64,000 nt of DNA from Timema cristinae (GCA_039000515.1 JBCFYV010000935.1:61046346-61110345), one strand, 5' to 3'; counted from the stretch's first letter, positions 44,961 through 56,315 are shown. Numbers and translations are program-made. The notes: generated by a model from the sequence alone, not told the origin.

Positions 44961-45203
44961 GTAAAAATATATAACTTGAATAAAAAACCAACCCAGGTCA
45001 TAAGCTAGAAACAATAATAGATATAAAAAAAAGTAAAAATATCAGATAAAGCAGCCATAATCGACTTGGGACGTCTTTAAGCCGCCAATAGTGCAATGAC
45101 AACTGTACAAAGGCGCACATACACATGGATTATATAGCAAAGTTATTATGTTTGCTAGTTACGGTTGTAGACAATCTAAATACGAGTTAAGAATTACCTT
45201 GGG

Positions 45204-45300
45204 AATGGGACGCATCCTGGATAGTTCAGTGGCCAGAGTATTGGTATACTGATCCAAATGTCACGGGTTCGATTCCCATGTATCAGTTTACAATTTAAAG
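45204..45300 (+). mobile_element. SINE-D head
   Basis: GCATCCTGGATAGTTCAGTG and CACGGGTTCGATTCCCATG, followed by AATTTAAAG as at 15333. Confidence 0.72.
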
Positions 45301-45815
45301 AATAAAATGATAAATTCAATTCATTTTGTTTAAAACTAAACAACTATGAAAAACACATACAATTACAACATGCAAAAGAGTAGCCAAAATGCCAACTTCA
45401 AGTCGTCAGTGGCAAACAGCCAAAATGCCAACTTCAGTCGTCGTGGCAAACAGACATTGGATTATTATAGTTTGTTTTTTTTTCATTTTAAAATGTGGTA
45501 AAACATTTTCAATGTTCTAAATTCCAACATTTTCCAAAGTGTAACACTGAAAACCACACTACGACGAGCCGTCTTGTTTAAGTTGTATTACCTATTTAAA
45601 AATAGGTGTTAAAAGTGAAATTGGACGGACTCGTAGGCCGTTTATCCACCGTCGAAACCATCTGTTTGGAACAAATCTTTTCAGAAAGCTGACTTGAACA
45701 AGATGTTCGATGCTGTATTATATCAGACAAAACAAAATTTCCCCCAGTAGCCCACATGGTGACGGACAAGAAAGACATGGACTCGTTATTTTCTTCAAAC
45801 CTTTGTCATCTTTAC
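45301..45815. other. No gene; small tandem duplication
   Basis: Two direct copies of about 36 bp (AGCCAAAATGCCAACTTCA at 45382 and 45418). The rest is unremarkable. Confidence 0.5.
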
Positions 45816-45817
45816 TA

Positions 45818-46031
45818 CAGTAGCCCCATGGCTTCTTTGGTGCTGACTGACAGCTCACAGCTGACTTCTGACAGTCAACATTTAAGTATATACCTCAATT
45901 TTGACCGTCAGAAGGGACAGCTGCTAAACACATGTTTTTGTAGATCATCTGGTTCGGCGTAGGGATATGTAATTTGGTCTGGTAACTTTTTAAAGCTGTC
46001 AGTCAGCACCAAAGAAGTCATGGGGCTACTG
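45818..46031 (-). mobile_element. TA-flanked MITE (pair member 2)
   Basis: 214 bp. Ends CAGTAGCCCCATGGCTTCTT and the inverse of CAGTAGCCCCATGACTTCTT, flanked by TA (45816-45817, 46032-46033). The interior runs opposite to that at 8656-8875; for example GGTTCGGCGTAGGGATA here is the inverse of sequence there. Confidence 0.87.
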
Positions 46032-46179
46032 TAGAAGAAGAAGAGGCTTCGAATAGACGTGATTTTTTGTCTCGTACAGTTTATGAAGCATGGACATCTG
46101 CGGCTTTATGGAAAACAAAACACTATCCAAAATCAATATCTTTGCCATGGAAATGCATCTTTCAGGAGTGATCACCAGG

Positions 46180-46392
46180 TGTACTGTGGATTGCCTAAGG
46201 CGTCACCCTGATGTTAGAACGACCTGCTAATGACCGGGAGATCAGTGTTCGAATCCCAGCCGGTCTAATGAGTGGTTTTTTTTTTCCTAAATAATTTCCC
46301 ACTCACCTTTCATGCAAATGCTTCTCTACCTCATTAGAGTAATATTATCATATATGCGTACAACCTAAAAAGGAAGTAAGACGCAGGGATAA
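46180..46392 (+). mobile_element. SINE-B, diverged
   Basis: Box A region GGATTGCCTAAGGCGTCACC, box B GTGTTCGAATCCCAGCCGG, tail ACAACCTAAAAAGGAAGTAA. Confidence 0.8.
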
Positions 46393-46494
46393 AATAAGTG
46401 TACTGTGATGTCTGAAAAGTACTGTGCACCCTTAAAGTACACAAGTATGTAGTGCACAGACTATTCAGGCACAGCCTATGACTGGGATTATTTT

Positions 46495-47041
46495 CTTAGC
46501 ACCGTGGCTTAATACTTGTATGGGTTATACGCTTTTGTACTAATCACTCTAATAGTTTTAGGGATTATGAAGGTTATAATTAGAGGAAGTGTAACCGCAT
46601 TTACGCAGAGAGAGTGGACAGCAATTTTTTGAAAAACCACTCTCAGTACACTCAACAAAGATTCAGGTGACCTAGCGGTCTAGGGTAAGGTGTCGGACTT
46701 CTATGCTGGGGTCCGGGGTTCTATCCTCGGTCCGCACAGTTATTGATTGCCAAACCCTTCCTTCACCTCTGACAAGACGTGTATTAATCACAACTTGTGA
46801 ATGTGTGGAATGCCAGGCCTCCACCGTGGTTCGGATTCCACGTTAAACTGTAGGTCCTCCATTTCATCTCATAATCACCCTTCCATTACACATTAGCGTA
46901 AGTGCGTACAACCCGAACGGGTAGTAAGACACGGTGATAATAATAATAATAACAAAGATTAGAACCTCTCTCTCCCGTCATCGGCAGTCTAGCCTACTGT
47001 GAAAAGTAGCGCGTTAGACCACGCAGCATCCGAAGCTGTTG
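46495..47041 (-). mobile_element. SINE-B split by a SINE-A
   Basis: Left part 46495-46663 (inverse tail and body) and right part 46961-47041 (AGAACCTCTCTCTCCCGTCA through the head inverse CACGCAGCATCCGAAGC) join into one copy once the insert is removed. Confidence 0.88.
46664..46950 (+). mobile_element. SINE-A inserted in SINE-B, 10-bp TSD
   Basis: AACAAAGATT at 46654-46663 and 46951-46960, both derived from the SINE-B box B region. Full-length head GTGACCTAGCGGTCTAGGG with small deletions. Confidence 0.94.
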
Positions 47042-47643
47042 TAAAAATAATTGGCTACTGATTTAAAATTGTCCTTTGTCGGTACAGTCATGTGTCAAGA
47101 AATAAATACTCTTCATCAGTTGATGAATGGCACATGGACTACTAAGGACGTTGCTTACATGTGACGTAGTGGAAAGTCGAAGCTAGAATTTCCCATTTTA
47201 ATGTATTTACGTTTTATTTGACGAGTTTTAAAAGATTTAACATCGAAACAAAAAACATATAACTTATTCTTAAATAATTATAAGAATAGTTCTACATTGT
47301 CATAAAAATATTTATTTAAATACTTAAATAGTTTATTTGTAGACGTATTAATTTTAATCGTCTACCACTTAGGCAAATTGGTTTTTAAAAGAAAATAGAA
47401 AGTAGAAATATTACTGCTGGCTGAAGATTAAAAACCCTTGGAATCATAATATCTATCTGTAATAGGATTCAAGCAAAAGTTTATTTTGAAATTCAAATCG
47501 ATTTTGTCTAGTTGCAAAGAGTAAATTAAATGTTAATACTCACCAGTGGAAGAGAGGAAGTGATATCACAGCTAGGCAAGTAGTCCCATTTTACTATCTC
47601 TCTTAATATTTATTATGTTGTCATCTAGAGTGTGACAGTGCAT
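47042..47643. other. No gene recognised
   Basis: AT-rich intergenic sequence. Confidence 0.5.
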
Positions 47644-48911
47644 AAGGTCAGTTCACACTAAAAGATAGGCTAAAATTTGATCTGCTAACTGTTTATAAAA
47701 ATAATGGACCATATATTTGAATGGCTTGGTTCACACAGAAAGATAAGCTAAGCTATGCCACGCTGTGTTTTTCCGATTGATGACCAGGAAATTTTTCTAT
47801 CGTTCATCTTATGTTGCACTTGTGCATAACGCAGCTTGAATTACGTGTTGAACAGACGCAGTGCTAGATTGTTGAAAATAGCCAAAGAAGTGTGAAGTCT
47901 TGTTTTCAGTTTGTTTCGAGTGAATTTAATTAACATTCTACTTAGGTTTCATATTTAATAATTGTTTTTATATTACAACTAAATAGCTGTTGCCCGCGGC
48001 TTTGCTCGCGTGGAAGTTGATTATATACAAATACGAAAATATACATATGTATTTACAGATTAATTTAAAATATTACGTTACGTTGATGACCATAACTTGA
48101 CCTCAGATCAAAAATAATGCAAGTCCGATACAAACTTTCACCCCCTTTTTCACCCCTTATTAAATAAAATTTCCAAAATTCCTGAAACACGTATTTATTT
48201 GTTTTACGTCAATAACCGAAATACAAAATTTTGTTTATGTAACTTTCAAAATGACGGACTTTCATACATATTATCATCCCCTATTTTGACCCCTTTGGGG
48301 TGGAATTTTCTAAAATCCTTTCTTAGTGGGTGCCTACATAACAAAATGAATATACAGTCCGAATTTCATGCTTGTAGCCTTGATAGTTTGCGCTCGGCGA
48401 TGATGAATCAGTCAGTCAGTCAGTCAGTCAGTCAGTCAGCCAGTCAGTCAGTCAGTCAGGACATGTTATTTTATAAGTATAGATGAAACCATTAATTGAA
48501 CAAGTCAAAAAATATCCATGTTTATGTATCGTGAAATCAGCTGCTTACAGGTACCAAAATCGTACTTATTTGTCCTCAACCATTTTCAAGTTTAAGTTCA
48601 ATCCTCCTAATGTTTTCGGTCGCCCAGATCCATCCTACATCTTCTACATTTTCTTCCTCTTCCAAAACAGCTGCAAATAACAGCAGCTCTTCTTCCTCAG
48701 TACCATCATCTGACTCAAACAAGACTTTTGGAGAATGTCATAACTTAACTTCACTGAACAGACCAGAAAGAAACCATAGAGAATTCAGGAGGGAAAATAG
48801 GAACTACAGCTTAGCTTAGCAATGACTGTGAAAACATACTGACAAAACCTTAGCACAGAATAGCATAGCATAATTTAGCATAGCTTTACATTTTGTTTGA
48901 ACCGGCCTTTA
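47644..48911. mobile_element. Possible DNA transposon with GGTTCAMAC ends
   Basis: The left end AAGGTCAGTTCACACTAAAA resembles the inverse of the right end (AAGGCCGGTTCAAACAAAAT). GGTTCACACAGAAAGATAAG repeats the left end at 47730, and AGCATAGCATAATTTAGCAT lies near the right. No clear TSD. It surrounds the LINE fragment below. Confidence 0.4.
47985..48483 (+). mobile_element. LINE 3' fragment with (CAGT)n
   Basis: Starts AGCTGTTGCCCGCGGCTTTG and ends with (CAGT)n, CAGGACATGTTATTTTATAA and GTATAGATG. I associate the GTTGCCCGCGGCTTCGC motif and the terminal ATAGAT with insect RTE/Proto2-like elements. No protein remains. Confidence 0.5.
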
Positions 48912-49176
48912 GAGTGCATGAGTGAGTCAAGTTAAACTCAACCCCCTTCACAATTTGACATGCTTACTTTGAATGATAATTAAATTCATAACTATGTTAT
49001 ATCGGGCCTTGGGAATTTTTTGGGCCGAAAGGCTGCATTGAGAATTTAAATATAAGATTGAGCCACCAAGTAAAATACAATTTTTCCCTCGACAAAATTG
49101 ATCATAAAACAAAATTACATATGCAAAATAAAAATAAATACAATACATAGAAATAAGTTATTTGTCAATAAAACAG
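48912..49176. other. No gene recognised
   Basis: AT-rich. Confidence 0.5.
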
Positions 49177-49188
49177 AATAAAGAAGAT

Positions 49189-49190
49189 TA

Positions 49191-49222
<32 letters not shown>

Positions 49223-49399
49223 GCACCGCGTCTTACTACCCATTCGGGTTATACGCACTTACGCTAATGTGCAATGGTAGGGTGATTGTGAGATGAAAAT
49301 GGAGGACCTACAGTTTAACGTGGGATCCGAACCACGGTGGAGGCCTGGCATTCCACACATTCACAAGAAGTCTTGTCAGAGGTGAAGGAAGAGTTTGGT
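49189..49399 (-). mobile_element. SINE-A, 5'-truncated, 12-bp TSD
   Basis: AATAAAGAAGAT at 49177-49188 and 49400-49411. The copy stops at GAAGAGTTTGGT, before the head. Confidence 0.93.
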
Positions 49400-49439
49400 A
49401 ATAAAGAAGATGAATGCAGTTATTTAATTTATTAATTTT

Positions 49440-49687
49440 TTTAACACCACGTCTTACTACCCTTTCGGGTTGTACACATGTGTACTAATTAATCTAATGG
49501 TTTTAAGGATTTAAAAGGTTGTATTTAGAGGAAGTATAGCCGAATATACCTGGAGGTAGAGTGGAAAACCATTTTGGAAAAATCACCCTTAATACACTCG
49601 ATCGAGATCCGAATCTTGATCTCCACTTCATTGGCAGTCCAGTCCACTACTAGAGTAGCGCTCTAGACCATGCGGCCACCGAAGCAA
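49440..49687 (-). mobile_element. SINE-B, full length
   Basis: Inverse tail ACACCACGTCTTACTACCCT, box B inverse GATCCGAATCTTGATCTCC, head inverse CATGCGGCCACCGAAGC. Confidence 0.86.
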
Positions 49688-49904
49688 ATTTCTGGAGGTT
49701 TGATTGCCATCATTGCTAAGAAATCACGTACGTTCACAGATGTAGATGTAAATCAAACATTATACATAGTGCAACGTATGACGCACAAACTACAAACTGC
49801 ACAAACCAAGGGCACACGTTCCATCTAAGGGCTTGAGCAAAAATATTCCACAAGCCACCAATTATGTTTAAATCTTATAAAATATCATGTATGTATATAT
49901 GTGT

Positions 49905-51118
49905 GATAATATATTTTTAGCAATACCATAATTCACCCCTGTGAACCACGCTTTGCTCATCAGTATGTGTGTGTGTTGATATATTTCTAGCAATGTCACA
50001 ATGCACCCCTGTGAACCGCGCTTTGCTCATCAGTATGTGTGTGTGTGTGTTGATATATTTCTAGCAATGCCACAATGCACCCCTGTGAACCGCGCTTTGC
50101 TCATCAGTATGTGTGTGTGTTGATATATTTCTAGCAATGCCACAATGCACCCTGTGAACCGCGCTTTGCTCATCAGTATGTATGTGTGTTGATATATTTT
50201 TAGCAATGCCACAATGCACCCCTGTGAACCGCGCTTTGATCATCAGTATGTATGTGTGTTGATATATTTCTAGCAATGCCACAATGCACCCCTGTGAACC
50301 GCGCTTTGCTCATCAGTATGTGTGTGTGTGTGTTTGATATATTTCTAGCAATGCCACAATGCACCCCTGTGAACCACGCTTTGCTCATCAGTATGTGTGT
50401 GTGTGTGTTGATATATTTCTAGCAATGTTATAATGCACCCTTGTGAACCACGCTTTGCTCATCAATATGTGTGTGTTGATCTATTTCTAGCAATGCCACA
50501 ATGCACCCCTGTAAACCGCGCTTTGCTCATCAGTATGTGTGTGTGTTGATATATTTCTAGCAATGCCACAATGCACCCCTGTGAACCGCGCTTTGCTCAT
50601 CAGTATGTATGTGTGTTGATATATTTTTAGCAATGCACAATGCACCCCTGTGAACCGCGCTTTGCTCATCAGTATGTATGTGTGTTGATATATTTCTAGC
50701 AATGTTATAATGCACCCCTGTGAACCGCGCTTTGATCATCAGTATGTATGTGTGTTGATCTATTTCTAGCAATGCCACAATGCACCCCTGTGAACCGCGC
50801 TTTACTCATCAGTATGTGTGTGTGTTGATATATTTCTAGCAATGCCACAATGCACCCTGTGAACCGCGCTTTGCTCATCAGTATGTGTGTGTGTTGATAT
50901 ATTTCTAGCAATGCCACAATGCACCCCTGTGAACCGCGCTTTGCTCATCAGTATGTATGTGTGTTGATATATTTCTAGCAATGTTATAATGCACCCCTGT
51001 GAACCGCGCTTTGCTCATCAGTATGTGTGTGTGTGTGTGTTGATATATTTCTAGCAAAGCCACAATGCACCCTTGTGAACCGCGCTTTGCTCATCAGTAT
51101 GTATGTATGTTGATATAT
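49905..51118. repeat. Minisatellite, 68-72-bp unit, about 17 copies, with inner (TG)n
   Basis: The unit contains CCTGTGAACCGCGCTTTGCT and TTGATATATTTCTAGCAATG, and each unit has its own (TG)n of 3-9 repeats, so unit length varies. A GCAATGTTATAATGC variant recurs at irregular spacing. The minus-strand open frames are artefacts of the array. Confidence 0.95.
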
Positions 51119-51488
51119 TTGTACGGAACGAGGAACACGGGCCAATGGCAAAATAACGGAATGGTAATTAACTCAAAATGGCCGTTTCTCTCCGCATTCG
51201 TTCTACTATACACAGTCTTTATATGGTTCTTTTTCAGCCTCCTTCCTTTAGAACTCCGAGAGACTCCGCCCCTGCTTCGGAGGAACTGTTCCCAGAGATT
51301 TTGTTGGTAAAATAAATAGCGGACTCTCGCGACCTGCCTGCCATCTAGCAGCTATTATTCTTCCCAAGGCTGCGAGCGCGGTAAGCATTAAGAAAATTGC
51401 CTTGGTTCTAGCTTGTGTTTAGGGGTGAAATCTAACAGAGGGGTTCGGGGGGTATATTTCAACCACGTCCAAGCATTTGATTTTTTTT
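51119..51488. other. No gene recognised
   Basis: GC-richer patch at 51230-51390 with a (T)n at 51480. A short plus-strand open frame has no motif. Confidence 0.4.
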
Positions 51489-51665
51489 TTGCACTACGTC
51501 TTACCCGACCAGGCTATCCGCTTATTCACATTAACTATTTAAATATGAGTAGGGTAAATTGAGATTAAGTGTACCCTCATTTGTGTGGAGGGACAGTGGT
51601 AATCCATTGAAGTACAAAACATCCAATCTACAACCTCCGATATTTGAATACCATCCTATCTATCA
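51489..51665 (-). mobile_element. SINE-B, decayed
   Basis: Inverse tail GCACTACGTCTTACCCGACC, body TTTGTGTGGAGGGACAGTGG. Box B is barely recognisable. Confidence 0.65.
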
Positions 51666-51670
51666 CTTAA

Positions 51671-52220
51671 ATAATAATAATAATTTCTTTATTAGGGCAA
51701 AGCTAAGGCCAGCACCTTGTATTACACTTAGCCCACTCAACTTCATAATAAAGAACGTACTTTTAATAGTTTTGTGCTAAAAACTAATTTATAATATCTG
51801 TACAAAAATATTAGTACTAAAAAATTTTTTTACCTACATACATAGATTGTACATTTATGAACATATTAAAATAAAATAAATAAGTAAAGTAGAACAGCTT
51901 ATTAAAGGAAAAAGATAGAGAAATAAATAAACATTAATCCACACAAACACTACACAAACACACACTCACATGTCATTATAGCCTACTAGACTACTCATAA
52001 CACATTTAAAACATGATAGCGACAGCAAATAATTTAAAAAGAAAACGTTGATAATATTTAGTAACCATATAGGTTAAATACATATTTATATAATGACAAT
52101 ATTAATAATGTTAGTAATTACACATGTAAAAAACAAAATGATCTGACGTTTGGATACATAAAATAATATCTATTAACCCTAAAATGTGTAAAATAAAATG
52201 ATCCAATAAAGTTAAGAGCA
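51671..52220 (-). mobile_element. Probable LINE 3' UTR fragment
   Basis: Reading the minus strand, the sequence ends GCTTTGCCCTAATAAAGAAA followed by (TTA)n. That layout is usual for Jockey/CR1-like LINE 3' ends. About 550 bp of AT-rich non-coding sequence precede it. The 5' limit is a guess. Confidence 0.4.
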
Positions 52221-52713
52221 AACTGTTAAGTTTCACACAAGAGGAGCCGCGCTAAGGTCTCTATAACTCGACCAACCAGACTATACCTGGTAGTCATGAC
52301 GACGCGTGATTGGCCCGCCTTATAATCGCACCATTGTCTCCAGATTGGCTCCCAGAGGCGCACAAACTCATCAGGACAATTATTACAGTCCTCCCCCTCC
52401 CCCTAAACCATTCAACCTTATTATCTGTCCTTGTCTCCCGTGGTGTCGTCTTCTCCCCACCCCCTGCAACATTACAGTTAGACGACCCGCCGAAACGAGC
52501 TCTCGCACAAACTGCCTGCTTGCCAGATAATTGAAGGAAAGTTTTCTTTGTTTAATTGGATTTTGTTTTTGACACAATCCTCTATCAGAACTCGACTCAC
52601 AAAGATTTTATTTTACTAGCACTGCTAATGTTTTTTGTAGTTAATCTTCAGACAAGTTCGTGTATGTTTACAAGGAATACAACTTACACACTGTCAGAAA
52701 CTAATAACATCTG
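52221..52713. other. No gene recognised; GC-richer patch
   Basis: The segment 52240-52530 is GC-richer and unique, with CATGACGACGCGTGATTGGC. The overlapping plus and minus open frames give Pro/Leu-rich chance peptides. Confidence 0.4.
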
Positions 52714-53224
52714 ACGCACTTCGGTGGCAGCGTGGTCTAACGCGCTACCCCTACAGACAGCTAATCTGCCTGTGACGGGAAGATCAAGGTTCGAATCTCG
52801 GTAGGATGTAATAATAATAATATTTAGCACCGCGTCTTACTACCCGTTCGGGTTATACGCTTTAAGTACTAATTACGTTAATGGATTTAGGAATTGGGAA
52901 GGTTGAATTAGAGGAAGTGAACCCGCATTTGCGTGGAGGGAGAGTGGAGAACCATTTAAGGAAAACCACCCCTAGTTCACCCGACCAAGATTCGAACCTC
53001 GATCTCCCCGTCCTCGGCAGTCGAGCTCAACACGACAAGCGCGTTAGCCAACTACGCCACCGAGGCGGGTTTTTGACAAAATAGTTATCCACACTCCATC
53101 CCTGTAACTTCGGCTACACTCACTTCCTCTAAATCAAACCTTCCTATGCCCTAGGATTACTAACGTAATTTGTACGTTAGCGTTTACCCCGAACGGATAG
53201 TAATATGCGGTGGGTGCTAAATAA
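52714..53224 (+). mobile_element. SINE-B split by a SINE-B2
   Basis: The left part (to 52810) has CACTTCGGTGGCAGCGTGGT and box B AGGTTCGAATCTCGGTAGG. The right part from 53071 continues with AAAATAGTTATCCACACTCC and the tail CCCGAACGGATAGTAATATG. About ten bases of the host SINE are missing at the junction. Confidence 0.85.
52811..53070 (-). mobile_element. SINE-B2 inside SINE-B
   Basis: Full-length copy: inverse tail AGCACCGCGTCTTACTACCC, box B inverse AGATTCGAACCTCGATC, head inverse ACTACGCCACCGAGGCGGG. No TSD is detectable. Confidence 0.9.
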
Positions 53225-53254
53225 AACTCATATCACCTCATTTATTAAAAACAA

Positions 53255-53533
53255 GGGTGACCTGGCGGTCTAGGGGTAAGGTGTCGGACTTCTGTGCTGG
53301 GGTCCGGGGTTCAATCCTCGGTCCCGGCACAAATTTATCTGATTACCAAACCCTTCCTTCACCTCTGACAAGACGTGTATTAATCACAACTTGTGAATGT
53401 GGGGAATGCCAGGCCTCCACTGTGGTTCGGATCCCACGTTAAACTGTAGGTCCTCCATTTCATCTCACAATCACCCTACCATTACACATTGGCCTAAGTG
53501 CGTACAACCCGAACGGATAGTAAGACACGGTGC

Positions 53534-53602
<69 letters not shown>
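53255..53602 (+). mobile_element. SINE-A, full length, long (TAA)n, TSD
   Basis: TAAAAACAA at 53246-53254 and 53603-53611. Complete head GTGACCTGGCGGTCTAGGGG and a (TAA)n of about 70 bp, the longest pure SINE tail here, suggesting recent insertion. Confidence 0.93.
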
Positions 53603-53608
<6 letters not shown>

Positions 53609-53611
53609 CAA

Positions 53612-54292
53612 AATTTGAAACCATTTATTTGCGGAAATGGTGTGATTATCGGGTTATAAATCTTGAGCCAAATACACTTTCAAAATTTTTGACAGATGTT
53701 TGTCTGTCTGTACGCCGTGATATGTCGGGTATTTGGTTCCTTTTAATGTGAGAAAATATCTATTCACACACTCATGTGTTGAAAAACCGTGTTTACATTG
53801 AGCGCGAAAATTCAACTATTTTTAGGAATTGATCCATGTCGGAGAAAGAGTTCAAATTTGACAGGGCAGCCTTAAGATTTAAATGACATAGGTAAAATAA
53901 ACAATCTTTTGAACCTCATATAAAATTAGATAAAAATTAAGAAAGTAATTAATGAAACAAGATATTTGATTTAAAAAATTAAATAGTACGTTGCATTGCA
54001 CAGACTTTCTCTAGCTTTTATCATAAAATCTACAGACTAAAAACTCGTAAGATTTGTGAAACTAATTAAGGAGTTAGGAGGGGATCAAAAAACCCTAAAT
54101 TAGCGTGACGTAGTTTATGGAAAACAACTAAGGTTTTTTTAATTTCTATTTTCATATATTAACAAAGTTAAATATTTTGACCGTAGCAAACACTGAATAA
54201 GACGGTAAGGAAATAACTTTAGTTACCATCGACTCATTGGAAAGCACTCGTTTTAAATAACTCTAGATATAATCACGATCGCTGGACTGGTG
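53612..54292. other. No gene recognised
   Basis: AT-rich intergenic sequence. Confidence 0.5.
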
Positions 54293-54306
54293 GAAAATTA
54301 AAGTTA

Positions 54307-54356
54307 TTATTATTATTATTGGCACCGCGTCTTACTACCCATTCGGGTTATACGCA
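54307..54356 (-). mobile_element. Tail-only SINE copy (50 bp), 14-bp TSD
   Basis: (TTA)n then GGCACCGCGTCTTACTACCC, ATTCGGGTTATACGCA. GAAAATTAAAGTTA is perfect at 54293-54306 and 54357-54370. This is the shortest proven insertion in the window. Confidence 0.92.
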
Positions 54357-54562
54357 GAAAATTAAAGTTAAAGTTGAAACTTATGAGCGATGATTATTTG
54401 TAGCACAAACAAAATGGTGGCACCACACATCTTCCCCTAGCTCCCTTTTCTACTCCACCTAACCCTCACCCCTATTGGCTACTGAGAAAACGATTAAAAT
54501 CGTGGGTGCGAATAGAGGGGCAGTAGGATAGGGTGCTACCAGATCTGATCAATAATAAAAAA

Positions 54563-54787
54563 TCGCACTGCGTCTTACTACCCGTTTGAGTTATACACCT
54601 ACGTACTAATTACACAATGTGTTATAGATTGGTAAGGTTGAATTTAGAAGACGTGTAACAGCATTTGATTGGAGGTAGAGTGGAAAACCATTTAGGAAAT
54701 ATACACTCTCAATGAACCCGACCAGGATTCAAACCCCGATATTCCCGGAATTGTCAACCCAGTCCAAAGCGAGAGTGACGCCTAAAA
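54563..54787 (-). mobile_element. SINE-B, left part of a split copy
   Basis: Inverse tail CACTGCGTCTTACTACCCGT, box B inverse GGATTCAAACCCCGATATT, breaking off at GAGTGACGCCT. The missing head (CAGACCATTCGACCACCGAA) appears at 55936-55966. Confidence 0.84.
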
Positions 54788-54788
54788 T

Positions 54789-55123
54789 CAGGGATTCCAA
54801 ACTTTTGAGACAGAAAGAGCCCTTGCATCAGAGAAAATACACGTTTGGAGCTTTCGTAAATTATTTGACACTAATATTATGAGCATTCGATGACGACAGT
54901 TACATTTTACAAGTAGAAAATTATAAAACTGATGGAAAACAACACATGTGCTGGCTGCGCCTCAAGCAAATGTACTTTATTCAGATTTGAAAAAAAAAAA
55001 TATATTTATACATATGATTCTAATTACTGATTCTATTTTATAGTGTTAAAAACAAATAATGAATATTCTAAAATTGCCTCACAGATCCTGAGGCTCCACG
55101 GAGCACAGTTTCAAAAAAAGCTG
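54789..55123. mobile_element. hAT-like non-autonomous element
   Basis: Left end CAGGGATTCCAAACTTTTGA. The right end GGAGCACAGTTTCAAAAAAA then GCTG resembles typical hAT 3' ends. About 335 bp, TSD not identifiable. Confidence 0.5.
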
Positions 55124-55127
55124 CCTT

Positions 55128-55934
55128 GCTGTGGACTCACACGTTTGGCCAAAAACTAGCGCAGAACAGAAACGTGGTCACGTGGCGCGGTCTAAGCCAA
55201 TCACAAGATTTCCGATTAATCTGCGCGAGCTGGTCTGCTGAAGTTCAACTATTCTCTACTTTGTCCACTCTGCTCGAGATGTTAGGCACAGGAGAACCAA
55301 CCATCTTAAATCAGTGCGCATGCACATTTGACAATGGATGCTCTCTTCAACGAGAAGCTAGCAGATAGCCTCGTTTTCCGTTGTGAGGAGATTTGAAATA
55401 ATCCGTTAATGTAAAGAGTATGTGTCGGTGTATTGGATTGTGCCACGACACAGCGTTATAATTTGTTATTATTATTAGCACGGCGTCTTACTACCCGTTC
55501 GGGTTATACGCACTTACGTAGGGTGATTGTGAGATGAAATGGAGGACCTACAGTTTAACGTGGGGTCCGAACCACGGTGGAGACCTGGCATTCCACACAT
55601 TCACAAGTTGTGATTAATAGACGTCTTGTCAGAGGTGAAGGAAGGGTTTGGTAATCAGATAAATCTGTGCAGGGACCGAGGATTGAGCCTCGGACCCCAG
55701 AACAGAAGTCTGACACCTTACCCCTAGACCACAAGGTCACCATTATAATTTGAAAACATCCATCGGGAGAATTATCTAAAATATATGTCTATCCATTAAA
55801 AAATAAAATGTGTTGATAATCAGTTGTTTTAAGTTAGCGTTGCAATGCATTGTGGGTCAACATACAGAGTGTGAATTGTTGCACTACTCAAGCAGATTCT
55901 GCTTCCTATTTTCGACGAACGTGTGAATCAAGCT
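55128..55934. mobile_element. PIF/Harbinger-like non-autonomous element, copy 3, with nested SINE
   Basis: GCTGTGGACTCACACGTTTG at the left; inverse of GCTTGATTCACACGTTCGTC at the right. The interior matches 23772-24285 once the nested SINE is removed. The flanking trinucleotides no longer agree. Confidence 0.62.
55466..55742 (-). mobile_element. SINE-A nested in copy 3, 10-bp TSD
   Basis: TTATAATTTG at 55456-55465 and 55743-55752. Full-length head inverse CTAGACCACAAGGTCACC. A deletion removes about 15 bases after CACTTACG. Confidence 0.93.
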
Positions 55935-55935
55935 T

Positions 55936-55968
55936 CAGACCATTCGACCACCGAAGCGGGTCTGAAAA
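55936..55968 (-). mobile_element. SINE-B, right part of the split copy
   Basis: CAGACCATTCGACCACCGAA and GCGGGT complete the element begun at 54563. Confidence 0.75.
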
Positions 55969-56286
55969 GTTTCTCCTTATCTCGATGATACCATAGAGAG
56001 AACGGGCAAGGTTTGTAGCCCCCTGTTTTCATCTGGCTGAGAGCTACCCCTCCTCTCACCTTCATGTATGTATGGATGAACACGTGGTCCAGACACAGCA
56101 TCCCCGTCAGTGCTGAAGATCACCGGACCGGAACAGGACATGGACATTAGCTACAGTTTCACTTCAAGTCCTTGCTTGCATGATTCGCATCTCCCACACC
56201 CCCCAATGCTGGACATCGGCGACGGTCGAGGGGTGTGGAGTATAAGAAGGAACTGGGTCTAGAATTTCCACGGAGAGGATGGAGAA
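55969..56286. other. Unrecognised GC-rich stretch
   Basis: About 300 bp with balanced composition (GATCACCGGACCGGAACAGG, GGACATCGGCGACGGTCGAG) unlike the AT-rich surroundings. All frames contain stops. It may derive from a LINE coding region or 3' UTR, but I do not recognise it. Confidence 0.35.
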
Positions 56287-56315
56287 ACCCGCTTCGATGG
56301 CTGAATTTTCTAAGG
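56287..56315 (+). mobile_element. SINE-B head stub
   Basis: ACCCGCTTCGATGGCTGAAT then TTTCTAAGG is the first 29 bases of a SINE-B, cut by the hAT that follows. The remainder was not found beyond the hAT. Confidence 0.6.

Noticed and set aside
50030..50917. Repeat proteins encoded in the 68-72-bp array
   Set aside because: Frames are short, overlap each other and shift wherever (TG)n length changes.
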